A stretch of DNA of 64,000 nt from an uncultured bacterium. Its GTDB lineage: Bacteria > Bacillota > Bacilli > Lactobacillales > Lactobacillaceae. The notes below the pieces were generated by a model, which was given only the letters and a program-made list of their open reading frames with translations, searched no databases and was not told the DNA's origin. Of the stretch, positions 42,997-51,950 are shown piece after piece. The stretch covers positions 20,681 through 84,680 of the forward strand of contig CAJMLF010000005.1 of the NCBI GenBank assembly GCA_905214235.1. The letters are read 5' to 3'. Position 1 is the stretch's first letter; every line of letters begins with the position of its first letter. Position numbers and translations under genes: made by a program.

Positions 42997-44334
42997 TTAA
43001 TGAACAAAGACACTTAAGAGAAGGACCATCAGTAACCCGACTAGTGAGTTAACGAATTCCAGTCCGCCCCAGGTCTTGAAAGTATCCTTCATTGAAATCC
43101 CAAACGATTGTTGGAACAGCAGGAAGCCCCCATCATACATCAGGGTCATCGTGTTACTACCACAAGCGCAGGCTAGAACCATCAGTACCGGGCTAACGTG
43201 CATTGCGGTAATCATCGGTGCAACGATTCCGGCTGCGGTGATTGCGGCCACCGCCCCTTGACCGGTCAGGATCCGAATCAAAACCGTAATTAACCAGGCC
43301 AAGATAAATGGTGACACGGGCAGCTTATCAAACATGGTGACAATAATGTTACCGACGCCGGTATCAATAATAACTTCCTTCATTACACCCCCAGCAGCAA
43401 TGACAAGCAGGACGTTGGAAATCCCCTTAATCGCCTTAGTTAGCTCGTCAGTAATCTCCTTTCCACTTTTGCCACGCGCATAGCCAAAGGCAACCATTGC
43501 CACAATCACGGTAATCAGCATACTTATTTCGGCACTACCGATAAAGGACATTAACTTGTACGGCATTGCCGATGGCTTAGTCAAGGACTTCACAATTGAA
43601 GAAGCAATGATAATAATCGCTGGTAGTAACGGGACCAGCAAACTAATACCAAAGCTCGGCAGCTGATCCTTCGGCATTTTTGGTGCCGGCTTCATCACAT
43701 TACCAAGGGGCATCTTGTCCAGACCAGGAATGAAGCGTCGAATTAGGATTCCAGAACAAATGATTGACGGAATAATGACGACGAGTCCCCAAATATAAAC
43801 CTGGGCGATATTAGCATGAAAAGCCGTTACCAATGCCATTGGACCAGGTTGTGGTGGAAAAATACTGTGCCCCATCGTTGCACCAGCAACCGTTGGAATA
43901 ATCAGACGCATGTAAGGAATCTTGGCTTCCCGTGCAATACTGATAACTAGTGGTGCCGTAATAAGAAAGGCAACCTCATAAAACATTGACATCCCAAAAA
44001 TCATCCCAATGATGAGCAGGGCAAATGACAAATACCTTCGTCCCATTTTTGAGACGATCGTATCCGCTATTTGCTGAGAAGCGCCTGACTGGGTCATTAG
44101 TTCCCCAACAATCGCCCCAAAGATGACAATCAGGGCTAGTGTCGATAGGACACCACCAATCCCCTTTTCAACGGTGGGGACAACTTTGGTAATTGGCACC
44201 CCCTCCGCAAACGCAATAAAAATTCCGGCAATGAGAAGTGAAATGATGTTATGTAACTTCAAGCCAACAATTAAGAAGACTAAGAGGCATATGCCGATGA
44301 AAATCCAAAGCAGCGAGACCATATCTGCGGACAT
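42997..44334 (-). CDS. GntP-family gluconate/organic-acid permease
   Basis: The 445-residue protein has about 12-14 hydrophobic helices. GntP markers include LAFIFIGMIFGMSMFYEVAF-like text (seen as LLIIGMIFGMSMFYEVAFL), AGATMGHSIFPPQPGPMALV and LLVIAAGGVMKEVIIDTGVG. It probably takes up gluconate, ketogluconate or a related aldonate by H+ symport; within this island a deoxy-ketogluconate or aldonate is plausible. It is separated from uxaC1 by a terminator and may have a weak promoter of its own. Confidence 0.88.
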   Translation of the reverse strand: MSADMVSLLWIFIGICLLVFLIVGLKLHNIISLLIAGIFIAFAEGVPITKVVPTVEKGIGGVLSTLALIVIFGAIVGELMTQSGASQQIADTIVSKMGRRYLSFALLIIGMIFGMSMFYEVAFLITAPLVISIAREAKIPYMRLIIPTVAGATMGHSIFPPQPGPMALVTAFHANIAQVYIWGLVVIIPSIICSGILIRRFIPGLDKMPLGNVMKPAPKMPKDQLPSFGISLLVPLLPAIIIIASSIVKSLTKPSAMPYKLMSFIGSAEISMLITVIVAMVAFGYARGKSGKEITDELTKAIKGISNVLLVIAAGGVMKEVIIDTGVGNIIVTMFDKLPVSPFILAWLITVLIRILTGQGAVAAITAAGIVAPMITAMHVSPVLMVLACACGSNTMTLMYDGGFLLFQQSFGISMKDTFKTWGGLEFVNSLVGLLMVLLLSVFVH

Positions 44335-44373
44335 GTTTTAACCACACCTTTCTATATTTATTTTTTCAATACG

Positions 44374-44408
44374 AAAAGAGGGGTCGGCTAAAATTTGCCG
44401 TCCCCCTC
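44374..44408 (-). terminator. terminator of the uxuB-uxuA-transporter-uxaC1 operon
   Basis: On the - strand GAGGGGGACGGC and GCCGACCCCTC pair with a bulge and are followed by a TTTT run, 12 bases after the uxaC1 stop. Confidence 0.78.
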
Positions 44409-44419
44409 GTTATACTAGG

Positions 44420-45889
44420 TTAGAATTGAAACTTATTTTCGTGCTCACCAAATAGTTCGCTTGGCTTAGCATCTGGGAAGAAGTCAAAGTAATTCAGAGC
44501 GTTGTTGTAGGAAATGTCTTGGACAATCTTGCCAACGTATTCTTTGTCTTCAGGAGCCCGCCCTGCTTCGATCAGCTTACCGAAGAAGTTGCAGAGAACC
44601 CGCCGGAAGTACTCATGCCGTGGGTACGACAGGAAGCTTCGTGAGTCAGTCAGCATCCCGACGAAGTTTGGCAACAGACTCTGTTGGGCGAAGTCACGCA
44701 ACTGAGTGTCCATCCCTTCAGCGGTGTCGTTAAACCACCAGGCAGCCCCGAGCTGCATCCGTTGCTTGCCGCCTTCTTGGAAGCAGCCCATCAGCGTGAT
44801 CAATTGCATCCAGTCGTTAGGATTGAGGGAGTAGAAGATGATCTTTGGCAGGCCATCTTCGTCCTTCATCTTAGTGAAGAGCTGCTGGATCTGAGCAATC
44901 ATGTCTGGTTGGGTCCCCATTGCGTCGAAACCGGTATCGGCCCCAATCTTATTAAACATTGGGTGGTTGATGCTCCGCAATACGTTGTTGTGGAACTGCA
45001 TCGTCCAGTCATACTTCTTGTTGAGCTTCATCAGCCCTTCCATCAGCATCGTCAGGTACTGGTCACGTTCCTGATCAGTCAGCTGTTCGTTCTTGACAGC
45101 CTTGTTGACGATGTGGTCAAGCTCTTCGTCACTGGCCTCGATGAAGTGGTAAGTACTCAGGGAGTGGTCAGACAAGCGGGCACCCATGTCGTTGAAGTAT
45201 TGGAAACGCTTGTCCATTGCTTTCAGGATGTCCTTGAAGGAAGTGATCTTGATTCCGGTAATCTTACCCAGTTCTTCCAGGTACTTGCCGTAACCTTCCT
45301 TATCAATGTAGATCAGGTTGTCAGGCCGCATGGCTGGCAGGGTCCGGAAGCCGTTTTCCTTTTCGTCCTTCTTTAATAACTTGTGGTAGTGGAGGTCAGA
45401 AGCGGGGTCATCAGTCGTGCAGACCGCAACCACGTGGGACTTCTTAATCAGGTTACGAGGCTTGAAGTCGTCAGTTTGGAGCATGGCATTGGCCTTCTTC
45501 CAAACTTCCGGTGCGTTCTTCCGGGTCAACGGTTCGTCAATCCCAAAGAAGCGGTGCAACTCCAGGTGGGTCCATTCATAAACTGGGTTCCCAACGGCCT
45601 TTTCAATTGTTCCCGCCCAGGCCAGGAACTTGTCATAGTCGTCCCCGTCACCGGTAATCAGTTCTTCGGGAACACCGTTGGCCCGTTCTAGGCGCCACTT
45701 GTAGTGGTCACCATACGTGCCATCATTTAACCACAGGCGCGTGATGTTTTTGTAGTTCTTGTTTTCGTAAATTTCCTTAGGTACCAGATGACAGTGGAAG
45801 TCAATGATCGGCATGTCCTTTGCATAGTCGAAGAAGAGTTTCTTGGCCCAGTCATTAGTTAACAGAAAGTTTTTATCAATAAGCGCCAT
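44420..45889 (-). CDS. uxaC: uronate isomerase, copy 1
   Basis: UxaC interconverts D-glucuronate and D-fructuronate, and D-galacturonate and D-tagaturonate. The amidohydrolase metal motif DFHCHL, the [13 protein letters not shown] loop and [20 protein letters not shown] are intact. The ATG at 45889 follows GGAGGTAAG, giving 489 residues; a longer frame overlaps the transporter gene. It is the last gene of uxuB-uxuA-transporter-uxaC1. It differs clearly from copy 2 (53396-54865), so the duplication is old. Confidence 0.94.
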   Translation of the reverse strand: MALIDKNFLLTNDWAKKLFFDYAKDMPIIDFHCHLVPKEIYENKNYKNITRLWLNDGTYGDHYKWRLERANGVPEELITGDGDDYDKFLAWAGTIEKAVGNPVYEWTHLELHRFFGIDEPLTRKNAPEVWKKANAMLQTDDFKPRNLIKKSHVVAVCTTDDPASDLHYHKLLKKDEKENGFRTLPAMRPDNLIYIDKEGYGKYLEELGKITGIKITSFKDILKAMDKRFQYFNDMGARLSDHSLSTYHFIEASDEELDHIVNKAVKNEQLTDQERDQYLTMLMEGLMKLNKKYDWTMQFHNNVLRSINHPMFNKIGADTGFDAMGTQPDMIAQIQQLFTKMKDEDGLPKIIFYSLNPNDWMQLITLMGCFQEGGKQRMQLGAAWWFNDTAEGMDTQLRDFAQQSLLPNFVGMLTDSRSFLSYPRHEYFRRVLCNFFGKLIEAGRAPEDKEYVGKIVQDISYNNALNYFDFFPDAKPSELFGEHENKFQF

Positions 45890-45914
45890 TTTTCTTACCT
45901 CCAATTGCTTATCC

Positions 45915-47459
45915 TTAGTTGTTTGCCTTGGTTTGGTCTGGTACATTTTCAGGCCATACCTTGTCGTAAGATTCACCAGTTAATTCCTCAACAACTTCCT
46001 TGGTTTCAGGGGTAACATCGGCCTTGGAACCACCGTTTTCCAGACGGGTAATTTCGTTCTTAAGGATTTCGTGGGTATCACGGTTAAGCTTAAACTTACG
46101 TGAGATCCAGAGGGCCCAACCAATCAACAGAACAGGACCGACGAAGAAGATCAGCATGATTCCGAATTGAATGGAGTGTGGTGTCGTACCGTAGTTAAGC
46201 ATTGACTTAGAGTTGAAGCCAATTACTTCAAGTAAGATACCGGCAATCCAAGAAGCGATGGCACCAGTGGACTTACGGAAGAAGGTCATAACAGCGGCGT
46301 AGATACCGGCACGGTCCTGGCGGGTCATGATCCGGTCAACATCAGGGATGAATGGGAAGACGTTCCATGGAGTGAATTCCAGGATGGCACGACCACATTG
46401 GTAGAACAGCGAGATAACAATCAGGATAACAACCGGGTTGTTAACATCAAAGATCCAGGTGACAATGTAACCAATCATCGTCAGAATAATTGTGGAGTAA
46501 CCTAAGCCGTAAAGGAACCGTGGACCGTGGGTGATCATGATCCGGGTAGCAGCCAGGGTTGCCAAAATACCAACTGCGGACAAAGCTTGCAGGGTCCAAG
46601 GAAGGTCTTCCTTGGCACCGTTGATACAACAAACGATGAAGGTTGGCAGCATGGTTGAGTAGAAGTCCTTCCCAGTAAAGGAAAGCAGGTAAATTGCCAG
46701 GTGTTGACGGAAGGCCTTGTTCTTGAAGGTCGAGAAGTAATCATGAACGGTCTTCTTCATGAACTCACCCATTGATAACCGTGGTTGAGCGTTCAGCTTC
46801 TTAACGTAATCCTCGGTCAACGGACGTTCCCAAGTGCTCCGGTAGGAAGTAAAGATTGCGATAACAAAGATAATCGTCCAGATAATACCCGTAACCAGGT
46901 AAGCGTTCGGGTTCTGAGCGTGCTTCAGAGCAGCCAGGATGAAGAATACTAAGGCCGTCCCTGTTGCGGAAATAACCATCCGGGAACCAGACAATACTGT
47001 CCGGAGGTTGTAATCGTTGGTCATTTCAGTTGGCAGGGTTTCCCAAGGAATCAGGATCATGGCAATGATCAATTCAATTGCCACGTAGACAACCAGGTAG
47101 TAAACCCAGTTAGTCGACTTGACCCAGAACAGTGGGAAGATGCAGGCAAACAGGATCCCACCAAGCAGGATGAAGAAGTGCCGCCGCCCAAACTTTTGAC
47201 CAAGTTTGTTCCGGTAAAAGCCATCGGTGATTGCCCCGAAGAACAGGGAGAACAATGCATCAAAGATCCGGCCAATCCCGGTAATCGCCCCGGCCAGGGC
47301 CGGACTGATACCATTACTCATAACGAAAACGAAGATAACACCAGAGACGATGTTGTTCCAACCACCGCCCATAAGGTCGTTCATACCGAATCCAATCCCA
47401 CGCCAAACGTTAATCTTCTTCGGTGTATAAACCCAACTGGTCTTTTTATGTTTATTCAT
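45915..47459 (-). CDS. GPH/MFS oligouronide or hexuronide transporter (TogT-like)
   Basis: The 514-residue protein has about 12 helices. The GPH pattern is visible in [40 protein letters not shown] and [20 protein letters not shown]. Large GPH members of this kind include TogT-like oligogalacturonide carriers. Its place between uxuA and uxaC1 shows uptake of glucuronides, galacturonides or short oligouronides, which cannot be told apart from sequence. A Lys/Glu-rich tail follows the last helix. Confidence 0.85.
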   Translation of the reverse strand: MNKHKKTSWVYTPKKINVWRGIGFGMNDLMGGGWNNIVSGVIFVFVMSNGISPALAGAITGIGRIFDALFSLFFGAITDGFYRNKLGQKFGRRHFFILLGGILFACIFPLFWVKSTNWVYYLVVYVAIELIIAMILIPWETLPTEMTNDYNLRTVLSGSRMVISATGTALVFFILAALKHAQNPNAYLVTGIIWTIIFVIAIFTSYRSTWERPLTEDYVKKLNAQPRLSMGEFMKKTVHDYFSTFKNKAFRQHLAIYLLSFTGKDFYSTMLPTFIVCCINGAKEDLPWTLQALSAVGILATLAATRIMITHGPRFLYGLGYSTIILTMIGYIVTWIFDVNNPVVILIVISLFYQCGRAILEFTPWNVFPFIPDVDRIMTRQDRAGIYAAVMTFFRKSTGAIASWIAGILLEVIGFNSKSMLNYGTTPHSIQFGIMLIFFVGPVLLIGWALWISRKFKLNRDTHEILKNEITRLENGGSKADVTPETKEVVEELTGESYDKVWPENVPDQTKANN

Positions 47460-47529
47460 AATTTCACCATCTTTTGAAGTTCATTTTTTCACAAATAATT
47501 GCTAACAAAAACCATACCCCATGGGCTAA

Positions 47530-47557
47530 TATCATGAGATATGGTCAGGTCATGATA
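47530..47557. repeat. inverted repeat between uxuA and the transporter gene
   Basis: TATCATGA and TCATGATA are separated by 12 bases in the gap of about 110 bases. It has no T run, so it is more likely an mRNA processing or stability hairpin, or an operator, than a terminator. Confidence 0.5.
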
Positions 47558-47573
47558 GAACAAGAAAATATTT

Positions 47574-48647
47574 TTATTGGTTATCCTTTTGAATTGCTTC
47601 CCAAAGCCCGTTCAGGTAGGTAATCCCGAGGGCCCGGTCATACAAGCCGTAGCCAGGGCGCCCTTCTTCGCCCCAGATGTCACGGCCGTGGTCTGGACGG
47701 ATGTAACCGTCAAAGTGGGTGTCGTACAGGGCCTTCATGATTTCGTACATGTCCAGTGAACCTTCAGAGGACAGGTGGGCAGACTCATGGAAGTCACCGT
47801 TGCCCATGAACTTGATGTTCCGGGCGTGAATGAATGGTGCCCGGTCCTTCTTGACGAACTCACGGATAATTGCCGGCACGTCGTTCTTCGGGTTCTCACC
47901 CAGGCTCCCGGTACAGATGGTGAAGCCGTTGTACTTAGATTCGTGCATCTGTTCAATCTTGATCATGTCTTCCCGGTTCTTGTAGATCCGTGGCAGACCG
48001 AACAGTGGCATCGGCGGGTCATCCGGGTGCATAGCCATCCGGACGTCGTACTTCTCACAGGTTGGAATGATAGCGTCCAGGAAGTACTTCAGGTTCTCAC
48101 GGAGCTTCTTTTCGTCGACATCCTTGTAAGCTTCAAACAGGCGCTTAACTTCGGCCAGCCGCTCTGGTTCCCAGCCCGGCAGGACGTAACCGTTGGAGTT
48201 CTTTTCCACCGACTTGATGATGTCTTCCGGTGACCCTTCAACATACTTGTGTTGGAAGGCCATGTCCGTGGAGCCGTCCGGCAGTGGGTAGTGGAGGTCG
48301 GTCCGGACCCAGTCAAAGATCGGCATGAAGTTGTAGCAGATTACCTTGATGCCGTAAGCGGCTAGGTTTTTGATCGTTTCCTTGTAGTTTTCGATGTACT
48401 TGTCCCGGCTCGGCAGGCCAATCTTGATGTCGTCGTGAATGTTGACGGATTCGATGACTTCCAGCTTGAGACCGGCGTCTTCAACTTCCTTCTTCAGTGC
48501 GGCGATCCGTTCCTTGGGCCAAACTTCACCAACTGGTATATCAAAGAGGGCTCCAACGACTTGTGTTGTTCCTGGAATCTGACGAATATCGGACAACTTG
48601 ATGGAGTCGTTGCCGTCGCCATACCAGCGAAATCCCATGTTCTTCAT
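47574..48647 (-). CDS. uxuA: mannonate dehydratase
   Basis: UxuA dehydrates D-mannonate to 2-keto-3-deoxygluconate. The 357-residue TIM barrel starts MGFRWYGDGNDSIKLSDIRQ and has the metal-ligand regions MAMHPDDPPMPLFGLPRI, FTICTGSLGENPKNDV, FIHARNIKF and IRPDHGRDIWGE. It lies 24 bases downstream of uxuB in the same operon. Confidence 0.95.
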   Translation of the reverse strand: MKNMGFRWYGDGNDSIKLSDIRQIPGTTQVVGALFDIPVGEVWPKERIAALKKEVEDAGLKLEVIESVNIHDDIKIGLPSRDKYIENYKETIKNLAAYGIKVICYNFMPIFDWVRTDLHYPLPDGSTDMAFQHKYVEGSPEDIIKSVEKNSNGYVLPGWEPERLAEVKRLFEAYKDVDEKKLRENLKYFLDAIIPTCEKYDVRMAMHPDDPPMPLFGLPRIYKNREDMIKIEQMHESKYNGFTICTGSLGENPKNDVPAIIREFVKKDRAPFIHARNIKFMGNGDFHESAHLSSEGSLDMYEIMKALYDTHFDGYIRPDHGRDIWGEEGRPGYGLYDRALGITYLNGLWEAIQKDNQ

Positions 48648-48671
48648 AAGTTACGTTTTCCTTCTTCCTTA

Positions 48672-50306
48672 TTAATACTTACCAAACTTTTGAATGGTTG
48701 CTTGAATCGTTTCGCGAACTGCTCCCGGCTTAACAATCATCTGCTTGAAGTAGTTTTCAATCTTTTCACCCAGACCAATCTCGTACAGGTCGTTGCCAAA
48801 GATGGACTTGTTGCTGAGGATTGGTTGGAGCTTTTCGTGAACGTCTGCCCCATCGTCACCCAGCTTGATATCAGCAACGTACTTGTGAAGCTGGTCATAA
48901 AGTGGGTCCGGACTCGGCGTAAATGCATTCCCCTGGTCGTCAATGGCCATCAGGTAGCGGCACCAGCCGGCGATGATCAGTGGGATGAACTCGAGCTTAG
49001 CAGGGTCCAGCTTTGGATCGTCAACGTAGTGTTGGAGGGTCACGCCGTAACGAATACCAACCTTTTGTGACGTATCTGAAGCAATCCGTTGCGGTGTGTC
49101 CGGAATGTTCTTGTTTGGCAGCCGCTTGCTAATCAAGGTGTCGATGAATTCCTTCGGGTTGATGATCTTCGGATCCTTAACAACCGGTAAGTCTTCACCG
49201 TAGCCCAGGTTCTTAATCATCTTCAGGAGGTCTTCGTCCGCTGCTTCGGCGGCAATCGACTTGAAGCCGAGCAGGCAGCCAAAGATTGCTAGTGAAGTGT
49301 GGAGCGGGTTCAAGCAGGCGGTAACCTTCATCTGGTCGGCGTCATTGACCGTTTCCCGATCAGTCATCATTACCCCGGCCTTTTCTAGTGCGGGCCGGCC
49401 ATTTGGAAAGTCGTCTTCGATTACCAGGTAGTGGATTTCTTCGGTGTTACCAAATGGCGCGATGTTAGTGTGCTTTGTGGTGTGAACTAATTCGGTATCC
49501 TCAAAACCGTCCTTCTTAAGGAGTGAGGCAACATCTTCGGATGGGTTAGGAGTGATACGGTCGATCATGCTCCATGGGAAGGTCACCTTCTGCCGGTCAT
49601 TCAGGTAGTCGATGAAGCCTTGGTCAACGTGACCGTTCTTTAGCCAGCCGTTAGCAATCAGCATCACCGCATCTTCAAGGCGTTGCCCGTTTTGCGAGAA
49701 GTTATCGGTACTTACCATTGCGATTGGTGCTTGGTTTGCTTTGTAACGGGCCAACAGGAGACTGGCAACAAAGGCCATGTTTGTTACCGGGTTTTCTGGA
49801 CCATTAGCAATGTCGGCTTCGGTAGCCTTGGTCAGCTTCCCGTTCATGTCCTTCAGTGCGTACCCCTTCTCAGTAATTGAAAAGGTGGCAAATTGCAAGG
49901 ACGGCTTTTCAAAGACTTCTTCTAGCTTTGCCCGGCCGGCCTTGTTATCGGCGCCGGCGTAAATGCTGTCGGCAACACTGGCAACCAGTTCCTTGTCAAA
50001 GGTCCCGTCGCTCTTCATCTCAACCGATAAGAAGCGGTTTTTCAGTGGGTGGTAAACCTTGTCGATTACCTCGTCATCATAAGTTTCTGCAACAATTACC
50101 CCACTCTTTATTGCCTCCTCGTTGAGTAAGTCCTGGGCGATTGTTGAGTGGAAGCACCGAAACAGGTTTCCACCACCGAAGTGGACCCAAACTGGGTTTT
50201 CCGCCGTTTCAGCAACCATTGCTGCTTGATCAAACTTTGGAACCGTAATTCCTGCTTGGTGAAATGACCCTGCATCCTTTTGATAGTCATCTAATAATTT
50301 CACCAT
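48672..50306 (-). CDS. uxuB: fructuronate reductase (mannitol-dehydrogenase family)
   Basis: UxuB reduces D-fructuronate to D-mannonate with NADH. The 544-residue protein has the dinucleotide region VWVHFGGGNLFRCFHSTIAQ, MVSTDNFSQNGQRL, FPWSMIDRITPNPSEDVA and the C-terminal domain with LNPLHTSLAIFGCLLGF, typical of the long polyol-dehydrogenase family. The SD is GAAGGGAG. It is the first gene of the glucuronate operon and divergent from a GntR regulator across 144 bases that hold a cre-like site and an AT palindrome. Confidence 0.92.
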   Translation of the reverse strand: MVKLLDDYQKDAGSFHQAGITVPKFDQAAMVAETAENPVWVHFGGGNLFRCFHSTIAQDLLNEEAIKSGVIVAETYDDEVIDKVYHPLKNRFLSVEMKSDGTFDKELVASVADSIYAGADNKAGRAKLEEVFEKPSLQFATFSITEKGYALKDMNGKLTKATEADIANGPENPVTNMAFVASLLLARYKANQAPIAMVSTDNFSQNGQRLEDAVMLIANGWLKNGHVDQGFIDYLNDRQKVTFPWSMIDRITPNPSEDVASLLKKDGFEDTELVHTTKHTNIAPFGNTEEIHYLVIEDDFPNGRPALEKAGVMMTDRETVNDADQMKVTACLNPLHTSLAIFGCLLGFKSIAAEAADEDLLKMIKNLGYGEDLPVVKDPKIINPKEFIDTLISKRLPNKNIPDTPQRIASDTSQKVGIRYGVTLQHYVDDPKLDPAKLEFIPLIIAGWCRYLMAIDDQGNAFTPSPDPLYDQLHKYVADIKLGDDGADVHEKLQPILSNKSIFGNDLYEIGLGEKIENYFKQMIVKPGAVRETIQATIQKFGKY

Positions 50307-50328
50307 GGAAAGTTCTCCCTTCTAAGTA

Positions 50329-50342
50329 ATATATTAATATAT
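50329..50342. promoter_or_regulatory. AT palindrome near the uxuB transcription start
   Basis: ATATATTAATATAT is a perfect 14-bp palindrome, 10 bases downstream of the uxuB TATAAT box (50353-50358, - strand). It is a candidate operator for the adjacent GntR regulator. Confidence 0.5.
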
Positions 50343-50357
50343 CAGTTCGCTTATTAT

Positions 50358-50371
50358 AGTAAACGCTTCCA
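50358..50371. promoter_or_regulatory. cre-like site in the uxuB/GntR intergenic region
   Basis: AGTAAACGCTTCCA matches the cre consensus at about 12 of 14 positions and overlaps the uxuB promoter (TTGACA about 20 bases upstream of TATAAT on the - strand). Confidence 0.5.
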
Positions 50372-50417
50372 GCTGCTTTGTCAAGAAAATCACAAACTAA
50401 TTTTTAAAAAGTAATGA

Positions 50418-50426
50418 TGGTATAAT
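50418..50426 (+). promoter_or_regulatory. extended -10 promoter of the GntR gene
   Basis: TG-G-TATAAT (50418-50426) precedes the ATG at 50451 by 25 bases. The SD is GGAGGAATGAGG. No good -35 is seen, as is common for extended -10 promoters. Confidence 0.6.
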
Positions 50427-50450
50427 GGTGACAAACGGAGGAATGAGGAA

Positions 50451-51146
50451 ATGAATAGCGCGCAAACAAGTAACCTAACCGGGCAAGCGTACAACATCAT
50501 CATTAAAAAAATTATTAATGCGGAGTACAAGCCCGGCCAGAAGATTTCAGAAAAAAAGATTGAGGCAGACATTAATATTGGTCGGACCCCGGTACGGGAA
50601 GCCCTTTTACAGCTCCGCCAGGAAAACCTGATTAATGTCATTCCCCAATCAGGAACATATATTTCAAAGATTGACATGAAGGAAGTATTAGACGCCCGCC
50701 TTGTCCGGGCTAGTGTCGAACAACGGATCATGCGTGACGCCACAACTGTTCGTCTCACCCATGAAGAGGTTGATACCTTCAAGCAGATCCTGTCTAAGCA
50801 GTACCTGATCATGAAGGAAGATAGCTTTACCAACTTCTTAACCAGTGATGACGAGTTCCACCGCTACTTCTACGTCATCACCGACCACCTACGGATTTGG
50901 AACTGGCTTAAGCGAATCAACATCCAGTTCGACCGCTTCCGCTTTTTAAGGCTCAAAATCGAAGGCCTGTCTTGGGTTGGCCTAATTGATGAGCACAAGG
51001 CCCTCCTTGAAGCGGTCCGTGAACGTGATATCAATGAGGTTGAGCGACTGACCGCCAACCACATGCACCGGATGCTGACCGAGGAGGACAGCCTAATCAG
51101 AGCCTTCCCTAATTACTTTATCAATTACACTTTAGGCAACAAATAA
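50451..51146 (+). CDS. GntR/FadR-family (FCD) uronate regulator
   Basis: The N-terminal winged helix (GRTPVREALLQLRQENLINV) and the C-terminal FCD helical domain with metal/ligand residues (DEFHRYFYVITDHLR, LIDEHKALLEAV, ANHMHRML) give 231 residues. The family includes UxuR/ExuR repressors that respond to fructuronate or tagaturonate. It is divergent from uxuB and most likely represses the uxuB-uxuA-transporter-uxaC1 operon. Confidence 0.88.
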   Translation: MNSAQTSNLTGQAYNIIIKKIINAEYKPGQKISEKKIEADINIGRTPVREALLQLRQENLINVIPQSGTYISKIDMKEVLDARLVRASVEQRIMRDATTVRLTHEEVDTFKQILSKQYLIMKEDSFTNFLTSDDEFHRYFYVITDHLRIWNWLKRINIQFDRFRFLRLKIEGLSWVGLIDEHKALLEAVRERDINEVERLTANHMHRMLTEEDSLIRAFPNYFINYTLGNK

Positions 51147-51147
51147 A

Positions 51148-51181
51148 ACCGGCAGCCAAGTGTGAACTTGGACTACCGGTC
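51148..51181. terminator. imperfect hairpin between GntR and kdgA2
   Basis: ACCGG...CCAAGT and ACTTGG...CCGGT form two stacked stems with an internal loop. The T run is weak. It separates the convergent genes. Confidence 0.6.
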
Positions 51182-51206
51182 TCTTCTGTTTTAAACGGTT
51201 CCTTAA

Positions 51207-51860
51207 TTACTTTTCATTCCGAATCCGCAGCAGTTCTTCGTGGAACTTCTTGGCGTTTTCAGTTACTTGGTCGTAGTCACCATCAGCACCAGGGCCAACC
51301 AGGCTCCCACCGGCACCAACACAGAAGGCACCGGCCTTGAACCAGTCCTTCATGTTGTCCAGGGAAACCCCACCACTTGGCATGATGTTTGCCTGTGGGA
51401 ATGGTCCCTGCAGTTCTGGGATCATCTTCTGGCCGGCAATGGCACCAGGGAAGATCTTGACCACGTCAGCACCAGTCATCAGGGCTGTTTGAACCTCGGT
51501 TGGCGTGAAGCAACCAGGCATGTAAGGAACAGCGTAGAGGTTGCAGAGCTTGGCAACTTCCTCGTTGTAGGACGGGCTGACAATGAACTTGGCACCCGCT
51601 ACCATGGCCATCCGGGCAGTTGCGGGGTCGAGAACAGTCCCGGCACCAACAACAACTTCGGGGTCATCAGCGTATTCTTCGTTTAAGTGCTTGATCGTAA
51701 CGTCAGCGTTTGGGGAAGTGAAGGCTAATTCAATGGCCTTGACCCCACCCTTGATGCTGGCCTTAGAGATCTTGTAGGCATTTTCTTCACTCCGACCCCG
51801 GACAACTGCCAGGATACCGGCCTTTTCAACAGCTTTCAGTGCTTCATACTTTGGTAACAT
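51207..51860 (-). CDS. kdgA: KDPG/KHG aldolase, copy 2
   Basis: The encoded protein is identical over 217 residues to copy 1 (37828-38481), with the same catalytic motifs (AIELAF, VKIFPG). The ATG at 51860 follows AGAGG; the longer frame starts in a terminator stem and is unlikely. It lies downstream of kdgK but behind a hairpin with a T run (51885-51933), so expression from the kdgK promoter needs read-through. The DNA differs from copy 1 only near its ends. Confidence 0.94.
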   Translation of the reverse strand: MLPKYEALKAVEKAGILAVVRGRSEENAYKISKASIKGGVKAIELAFTSPNADVTIKHLNEEYADDPEVVVGAGTVLDPATARMAMVAGAKFIVSPSYNEEVAKLCNLYAVPYMPGCFTPTEVQTALMTGADVVKIFPGAIAGQKMIPELQGPFPQANIMPSGGVSLDNMKDWFKAGAFCVGAGGSLVGPGADGDYDQVTENAKKFHEELLRIRNEK

Positions 51861-51884
51861 TGGCGAAAAACCTCTTTCCTTAGT

Positions 51885-51933
51885 CAAAAAATTATCTGCC
51901 AACTAATATACTAGTAGTTTAGCTGGCAGATAA
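51885..51933 (-). terminator. terminator/attenuator between kdgK and kdgA2
   Basis: On the - strand TTATCTGCCA and TGGCAGATAA (10-bp perfect stem, 22-base loop with inner pairing) are followed by TTTTTTG. The kdgA2 ATG is only 25 bases downstream, so there is no room for an independent promoter in between. Confidence 0.75.
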
Positions 51934-51950
51934 CAAGTCCTATTTAGTTT

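Noticed and set aside
44684-45376. 230-residue + strand ORF opposite uxaC1
   Set aside because: It is an antisense open frame caused by the strong codon bias of uxaC; a similar shadow appears opposite uxaC2.
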